A DNA stretch of 26,180 nt from Pigoraptor vietnamica. Lineage: Eukaryota > Opisthokonta > Filasterea. The notes under the pieces were generated by a model, which saw nothing but the letters and a program-made list of their open reading frames with translations, made no database searches and was not told the origin of the DNA. The translations under genes and the position numbers were made by a program. Shown in pieces: positions 21,960-26,180 of this stretch. Each line of letters begins with the position of its first letter. The first letter of the stretch is position 1. The DNA lies in contig CALSCQ010001358.1 in assembly GCA_943704525.1 (NCBI GenBank), forward strand, positions 1-26,180, written 5' to 3'.

Positions 21960-22225
21960 ATGGCCCTCTACGACATTCGAGAGCGCGTGTTTGACGAGCG
22001 CAAGAAGGAGATGGGCGAATTGAGACAGAGGATTGCGCAGTTGCAAGGTCTGGCAGAGTTGCAGTTGCGTGTTCGTGTGTTGGCCATGCTCGTGCCGAGT
22101 GAGCGCGCCCGTCTGTGTGCGCGTGTGCGTGCGTGTTTACTGTACTCAAGTGAGAATGGGTGAATGTATGATGCGTTTGTTTGTGTGTGTGTGTGTTGTG
22201 TGTTGATGTGTGATTGCTGTACGCC

Positions 22226-22258
<33 letters not shown>

Positions 22259-22283
22259 GTGCGTGTGTGTGTGTGTGTGCGCT

Positions 22284-22320
<37 letters not shown>

Positions 22321-22701
22321 GCGTTTGTATGTGTGTGTGCGCTTGTGTTTGTGCCTGTGTGTGACTGTGAGCTGCTCTGCTCTGATGAAGCGCAGTGCGT
22401 GTGTGCCTTTATACTGTATATGGCATGCATATTGTGCGGGTCTGCACGTGTGCTTGCGCGTGCTCCATGATCGCGTTGCGTGCATGTGCCTCGTACAAAG
22501 ATTTTTCATCGCTGTGTTGCGTGTACTGTCCTCACCTTCTGTTCCGTTCGTGCAGACGCCATAAAGAGCGAGGGAAAGCCCTCCCACCAACCGTCGCTCA
22601 CCGCGCGAATCGCGAGTGTCGCGGGCGTGTGCGTTGCGCTGGGCATTATCGTGAGCGCGTATTACTCTGTCACTTTCTACGAACCCGAGAACGTAACATG
22701 A
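21960..22701 (+). CDS. Small single-pass membrane protein of unknown function
   Basis: Two exons (21960-22047 and 22556-22701) give about 77 residues. The first exon encodes a charged, probably helical N-terminus (MALYDIRERVFDERKKEMGE). The second encodes a polar linker, one hydrophobic segment (IASVAGVCVALGIIVSAYYS) and a short tail ending EPENVT. This suggests a cytosolic coiled segment and a C-terminal membrane anchor. I do not recognise the family. The donor GTCTGG is weak and the 508-base intron is long for this locus, but the junction restores the frame. An in-frame ATG at 21897 could add 21 residues. The last 22 coding bases and what follows are tandemly duplicated downstream. Confidence 0.5.
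22179..22364 (+). repeat. Imperfect (GT)n/(GC)n repeat in the intron of the small membrane protein gene
   Basis: Long GT-rich tract with GC and TT interruptions within the 508-base intron. It accounts for much of that intron's unusual length. Confidence 0.9.
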
Positions 22702-22902
22702 TCGTATCGTATGTTGCACAGGCCTCAGTCCATGCCCTTCCCTGCTGGCCGATACTTGCCTCTCTAGCACCCTCTCTCCACCACGCTGCGAACCCGAGAA
22801 CGTAACATGATCGTATCGTATGTTGCACAGGCCTCAGTCCATGCCCTTCCCTGCTGGCCGATACTTGCCTCTAGCACCCTCTCTCCACGGCACGCTGCGA
22901 AC
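22680..22902 (+). repeat. 109-bp tandem duplication at a gene 3' end
   Basis: Units 22680-22788 and 22789-22897 are nearly identical, differing by a CT deletion and a 2-base insertion, with a 5-base third start at 22898. The unit begins in the last codons of the small membrane protein gene. The second copy therefore contains a non-functional echo of its C-terminus and stop codon. Confidence 0.92.
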
Positions 22903-23107
22903 TTTCTGTTTCACATGCTGCCGGAGTTGGCTGCACCCGTGCTCTGTGCCAAGCCTGCATCCACTCTACGCATGCATGCTGCGAACAGTCACGCATCCGG
23001 CGTATTCTGTTGTGGCAATTCCATTCGCAGCGCGCACGCGGAGACCGGATAATGGGGTAATGACAGGCAGAAGGGTCTTCCCACACTCTATAAATGCTCG
23101 CACGCGG
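22702..23107. other. Tail-to-tail intergenic region
   Basis: Between the small membrane protein gene (+) and the Cupin_5/DUF952 gene (-). It holds the 109-bp tandem duplication and a TATAAA at about 23088. No gene is seen. Confidence 0.6.
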
Positions 23108-24876
23108 TCACGTGCTCCTGTGCACGACCGAGGACTCTGGCAGTTCAAAGGAGAGGTACTCGCCGCCCTTGCCACGCGGCATTTCGTGCACTTCGACCAC
23201 TGCGTCGCTCTCAATCGGCGCATAGACGTGCGGGAAGGAGGGCACGTCGGCAAGCTCCCGCGGCATGGGAACGCCAGGCGGCGGCGCGGCGGCCTCGAAC
23301 TTGAGCCCTGCGGATGCGGCGCTTTGTGAGCACCATCGAGAAGCAGCCGGAGGGAGCCTTTGGAGAGGAAGTGGTGGAGCGCGTGTGGAGACAAGTGCAG
23401 GCATGACGAGTGGATTTAGAGAGCAGACACGAGCGAGAGTGAGATTAATAGGAAGTGGAAAGCATGGGACGAGAGCAGGCCACGAGAGCCCCGAACCCTT
23501 ACACACACCCTTCAGCTTGTACTCGTCCAGCACGAGGACGACCGCCGTGCCTTCGATGCCCCGCAGAAAGGCGTTCGCGACAATGATGCACTGCGCGAGC
23601 GTGGCACAGCAGTGCGTGAAGCCCTCCTCCGCGAAGCCCGCGGGGACATACGCGCGACCGCCCGCCGTCGCCTTGGCATAATACTCGCGGGTTGTCATGT
23701 GAAACACAAACTTGCCTGGGTGCGGGTGGAGGCACCGCGGGAAGTAGTCTGTGGGGGGGGGGGGGGGATGTGTGTGCGTGTGTGTGTGTGAGTGTTTGTG
23801 CGCGCCCGTGCAGGTCGGCGCGCAAGTGTTTGCTTGTGAGTAAATGGTGCGTGCACTCGACAACAAATACGCATCTAGTCACTCCGTGCGACGCGCACTG
23901 CACGCACCCGCATACTCCGTGAATAGGTGCGGAAACGTCTTCTCGACGTATTCGCGCGTGACGAGCGTGCGTCCCTGCGGCAGCCACCGCGGCACAGTGC
24001 ACTCGCTCACGAGCGCAAAGTCGCCCCGCACCAGCTCGCTCGACTTCCAGTACCCCGCCGGTACAGTCATCTGCAGCCGGTCGCCAGCGGCCAAGTCGCC
24101 GCCGAGCGTGATTTGCTCCACGCGGCCCTCTGCGCGGACGACGCATGCGCGCACAAGTTAAACACGCCAGGCATGGGAATAAGGCGAGGTCTCATCTGGA
24201 ACGCATAAAACTTGGAAGGCGTCGCGAATAGTAAGTGTGCATTGTTGAGCTGTGCATGTGTGTGTGGCACGGGTGCATGAACCGTTTCTCTCTCTCTCTC
24301 GCCACACAACACGTTGCATCAGTTCACGGCGCACTAGCACAAACTGATGCAACAGCGCACTAGCGCCTTGAGGCAGCACATAAGGACGTGAAATGCGAAA
24401 GGGCTCTCGCAGCAAGTCGACACACACCTGGAGAGACGATCGTGTACCTCGAGGCACCGCCCTTGTGAAAAAAGTGCGTGATGTCGCACTCGTTCGTGTG
24501 AAAGTATCCGATGGTGTGCTCGCGCGTGAGCATGTAGAGGATGCAGCCGTAGAGCGGGACATTCTTGGACTTTGAGTCGTCGCAATCGGCCGACGGAACA
24601 GTGATCTTGAAGAAGCCGCCCTCTGAGGTGGAGGGAATGCGGTCACACCGCGTGTATACACACGCACACAGACACAGGCGCACGCACACACGCACACAGC
24701 ACTTACGCACACGCTACTACGCACGATCACTCATAACGGACGCACACGCTACTACGCACGCTCACTCATAACGGACGCACACACTACTACACACGCTCAC
24801 TCATAACGGACGTCCACTAACCCTCGTGCGGGATAAGCCCGAGGTGCGCAATAATAGCCTCGGCGGTGTCCGCCAT
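23108..24876 (-). CDS. Cupin_5 (DUF985)-DUF952 fusion protein
   Basis: Five exons (24876-24822, 24622-24428, 24129-23908, 23748-23509, 23307-23108) encode about 303 residues. All junctions restore the frame and four have GT-AG borders. Residues about 5-155 match the Cupin_5 family: EEGGFFKIT, YGCILYMLTREHTIGYFHTN, THFFHKG, ITLGGDLAAGDRLQMTVPAG, then DFALVSECTVP, the usual LVsCTV strand. Residues about 165-290 match DUF952: KFVFHMTTREYYAKATAGG, EEGFTHCCATLAQCIIVAN, VLVLDEYKLKG and FPHVYAPI. Both families are common in bacteria and lack a firmly established reaction. The acidic DE pair usual near the cupin His appears as CDIT here. The protein has no signal peptide or membrane segment, so it is probably cytosolic. 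A metal- or small-molecule-binding role is inference. Confidence 0.85.
23753..23767 (+). repeat. G15 homopolymer at a splice acceptor
   Basis: Fifteen consecutive G on the + strand form a C15 tract on the transcribed strand, directly before the ACAG acceptor of intron 3 of the Cupin_5/DUF952 gene. It serves as the polypyrimidine tract and is prone to length slippage. Confidence 0.9.
24706..24810 (-). repeat. Three tandem 35-bp repeats in an intron
   Basis: Three copies of a 35-base unit containing CTACTACGCACGCTCACTCA and then TAACGGA, with period confirmed by TCATAACGGA at 24731, 24766 and 24801. They lie in intron 1 of the Cupin_5/DUF952 gene, just after its donor. Only a few bases differ among copies. 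Confidence 0.9.
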
Positions 24877-25365
24877 GCTTCAACGCTTAACCCGAAACCG
24901 TTCGCGAACACAGATGGGTATGTTGCTCTGTGCAACTCTCAGCGGCGAACTGCAGACTGAACGCGACAAGGTACGTGTGCGCACAAGGATACTGGGTAGA
25001 TCTTGTGTGTGTGTCTTGTGCCTGTGTGTGCATGTAGTCTGCGCATCAGCCGTGCATATGTACTCATCGCGTGCACTCTTCTCGCTGTGCATCCATTGGT
25101 GGGGTCAGCTGGCGGTGCTATTCTTGCGGGAGGGAGCACTCCATGTTACCCACCGCTGCCCGATTAGGAAATCGGCGCAAGGTGTCGACAGTAAGTGCTG
25201 CCAGTGTTCGGTACGGCAGCGGCGCGTGGCTCGTTTTGAAAAGATCGCCTGCGCGACAGCACTTTTCTTTCTTCGCACGCTTTGGCTGACTGCAACAATA
25301 AGTGGCTCCGGAAGTACCTCTGGTTATATAGGCTCCTGGCGCTGAGAGGGTTGGGCCAACTTTAG
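24875..25365 (+). CDS. Possible small spliced gene, unknown product
   Basis: Three exons can be read (24875-24970, 25109-25190, 25244-25365), with donors GTACGT and GTAAGT and AG acceptors, giving about 99 residues with a stop. Segments include LSGELQTERDK, LAVLFLREGALHVTHRCP and DSTFLSSHALADCNNKWLRK. I recognise no family. Two good donors and closing phases support it. Against it, its first ATG overlaps the start codon of the divergent Cupin_5/DUF952 gene by two bases. A start at 24914 would ease that. The stretch may instead be the promoter and leader of the divergent gene. Confidence 0.3.
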
Positions 25366-25794
25366 CTGTCGAGAAACTGTTGAGTTAGAGACTCGCAACG
25401 TCATGTAAACAGAGCCCGATAGTTCATATATTACGGTCGATGCCTCGAAAGCAGACACGCAACCGCGCGACCAACAACGACGCACGGCGAGCCGCTTTTT
25501 CACCAAGGCACTCTGAGGGCAATTCCGGACCAGAAAAAAACCGGCGCGCGATCACCAGCAGCGCGTTCACGCAATCAAATTAAATGAAAGAGAAAATGGA
25601 AGCGACGCAACGAGCGAATGTACAGAGGGCTACCAGAGCCCAAGAAACGCGCGCAAGCGAAGGAGGGGGGAGACGAGCTCAGACAAATGCCAGCGCAAAC
25701 AAGTGGCGCACACGCAAACACAAGGCATGCGTGCGCGACCCCACCGCGAACCCGCGCGGTGCAAGAGAGCGCTGCGCTTCGTCAAGCGCGCTCG
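25366..25794. other. Intergenic region downstream of the phosphodiesterase gene
   Basis: No supported gene. It should contain the 3' untranslated region of the phosphodiesterase on the minus strand. No clear AATAAA-type signal or RNA gene was found. Confidence 0.5.
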
Positions 25795-26046
25795 CTAAGT
25801 GGCTGCATCCGCAGCAGCCGCCGCCTTTTTCCGCGCCTCTTCCTGCTCCATGTCGACGTAAAACTGGTACACGCCGCGCAGGCGTGGTACGTAGATCTCG
25901 GCGAACGACGGAAGCGACGCGCCAATCGCCTCGTAGAGGGGCAGCGAGAACGTGCGGATGAAGAACGTCTGTGCGCCGGCCTTGGACACTGTCTTTCGGT
26001 CCATTCGAGGCGTGAGCGGAAGGCCCTCCACAATCTCGCGGTCACC
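25795..26046 (-). CDS. Class I 3',5'-cyclic nucleotide phosphodiesterase, C-terminal exon (partial)
   Basis: One open exon of 83 codons plus a TAG stop, starting after a CAG acceptor. The rest of the gene lies beyond the right end of the window, and the 134 bases to the edge look intronic. GDREIVEGLPLTPRMDR matches the conserved GD.E...G...sP.MDR block near the end of PDEase_I catalytic domains. Next come QTFFIRTFSLPLYEA and SLPSF, matching the QvgFi..i..PLy......P segment. An Ala/Lys-rich tail ends the protein. The enzyme hydrolyses cAMP and/or cGMP. The metal-binding His/Asp residues and the residues that set nucleotide preference lie outside the window, so specificity cannot be judged. Confidence 0.85.
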   Translation of the reverse strand, partial: GDREIVEGLPLTPRMDRKTVSKAGAQTFFIRTFSLPLYEAIGASLPSFAEIYVPRLRGVYQFYVDMEQEEARKKAAAAADAAT

Positions 26047-26180
26047 CTGTGAGCATAAGAGAGGGTGTCAGCGCCAACAACATTCGAGCGCGTCACTGAC
26101 AATAAAACGTTGCACACAGCCAGCGTGCTATTACAGACAGCAGATCGAGAGGAGAGAGAGGTGTGTGTGTGTGTGGGGGG

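Noticed and set aside
22164-22470. Open frames made of Cys/Val or Thr/His repeats
   Set aside because: They are translations of (GT)n and (CA)n microsatellites.
24706-24810. CRISPR array
   Set aside because: Three contiguous 35-base units have no spacers and lie in a eukaryotic intron; this is a minisatellite.
26150-26180. Telomere at the window end
   Set aside because: GT dinucleotides followed by six G do not form a telomeric unit array.

Overview
The window is GC-rich nuclear DNA from a eukaryote, most likely a unicellular one. Seven genes are supported and one more is possible. Six of the supported genes are split by short introns, 49 in total by my reading, and the seventh is an incomplete gene whose visible exon follows an intron. 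Donors favour GTG at +1 to +3 (34 of 49) over GTA. Introns and intergenic DNA carry many (GT)n/(CA)n tracts. The gene content (a WOPR-domain regulator, a calpain, an UNC13-like protein, a SET-type histone chaperone, a class I cyclic nucleotide phosphodiesterase) rules out bacteria. WOPR proteins are known mainly from fungi, but the other domain architectures do not look typically fungal. I would not name a lineage.

Layout: 1-2019 has no supported gene, and its first 1.5 kb has an odd CTGA/CCGG-rich word composition. 2020-3505 (+) is a WOPR (Gti1/Pac2-type) protein. 3710-8837 (-) is a 20-exon gene joining two CAP-Gly domains, a calpain protease core with intact Cys-His-Asn, a calpain domain III and a chain of LIM-like zinc modules. 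8838-10313 is a head-to-head intergenic region. 10314-18206 (+) is a 19-exon UNC13/Munc13-like protein with ubiquitin-fold-like N-terminal segments, C2, PH and MUN regions. 18995-21033 (+) is a SET/TAF-I homologue with a very long acidic tail. 21960-22701 (+) is a small single-pass membrane protein. 23108-24876 (-) joins a Cupin_5 (DUF985) domain to a DUF952 domain. 24875-25365 (+) is a weak spliced gene candidate. 25795-26046 (-) is the last exon of a phosphodiesterase that runs off the window.

The genes do not form a pathway. The layout is ordinary eukaryotic packing of unrelated genes in head-to-head, tail-to-tail and tandem arrangements.

Two things stand out. First, three tiny CAGGGGT-type sequences (two of 19 bp, one of 11 bp) are each flanked by a perfect 8-bp direct repeat. 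They look like ultra-short transposon insertions with hAT-like target-site duplications. Second, the CAP-Gly/calpain/zinc-module protein is an unusual domain combination, and the fusion is secured because one exon spans CAP-Gly 2 and the start of the protease domain. All exon models are manual readings without transcript data.
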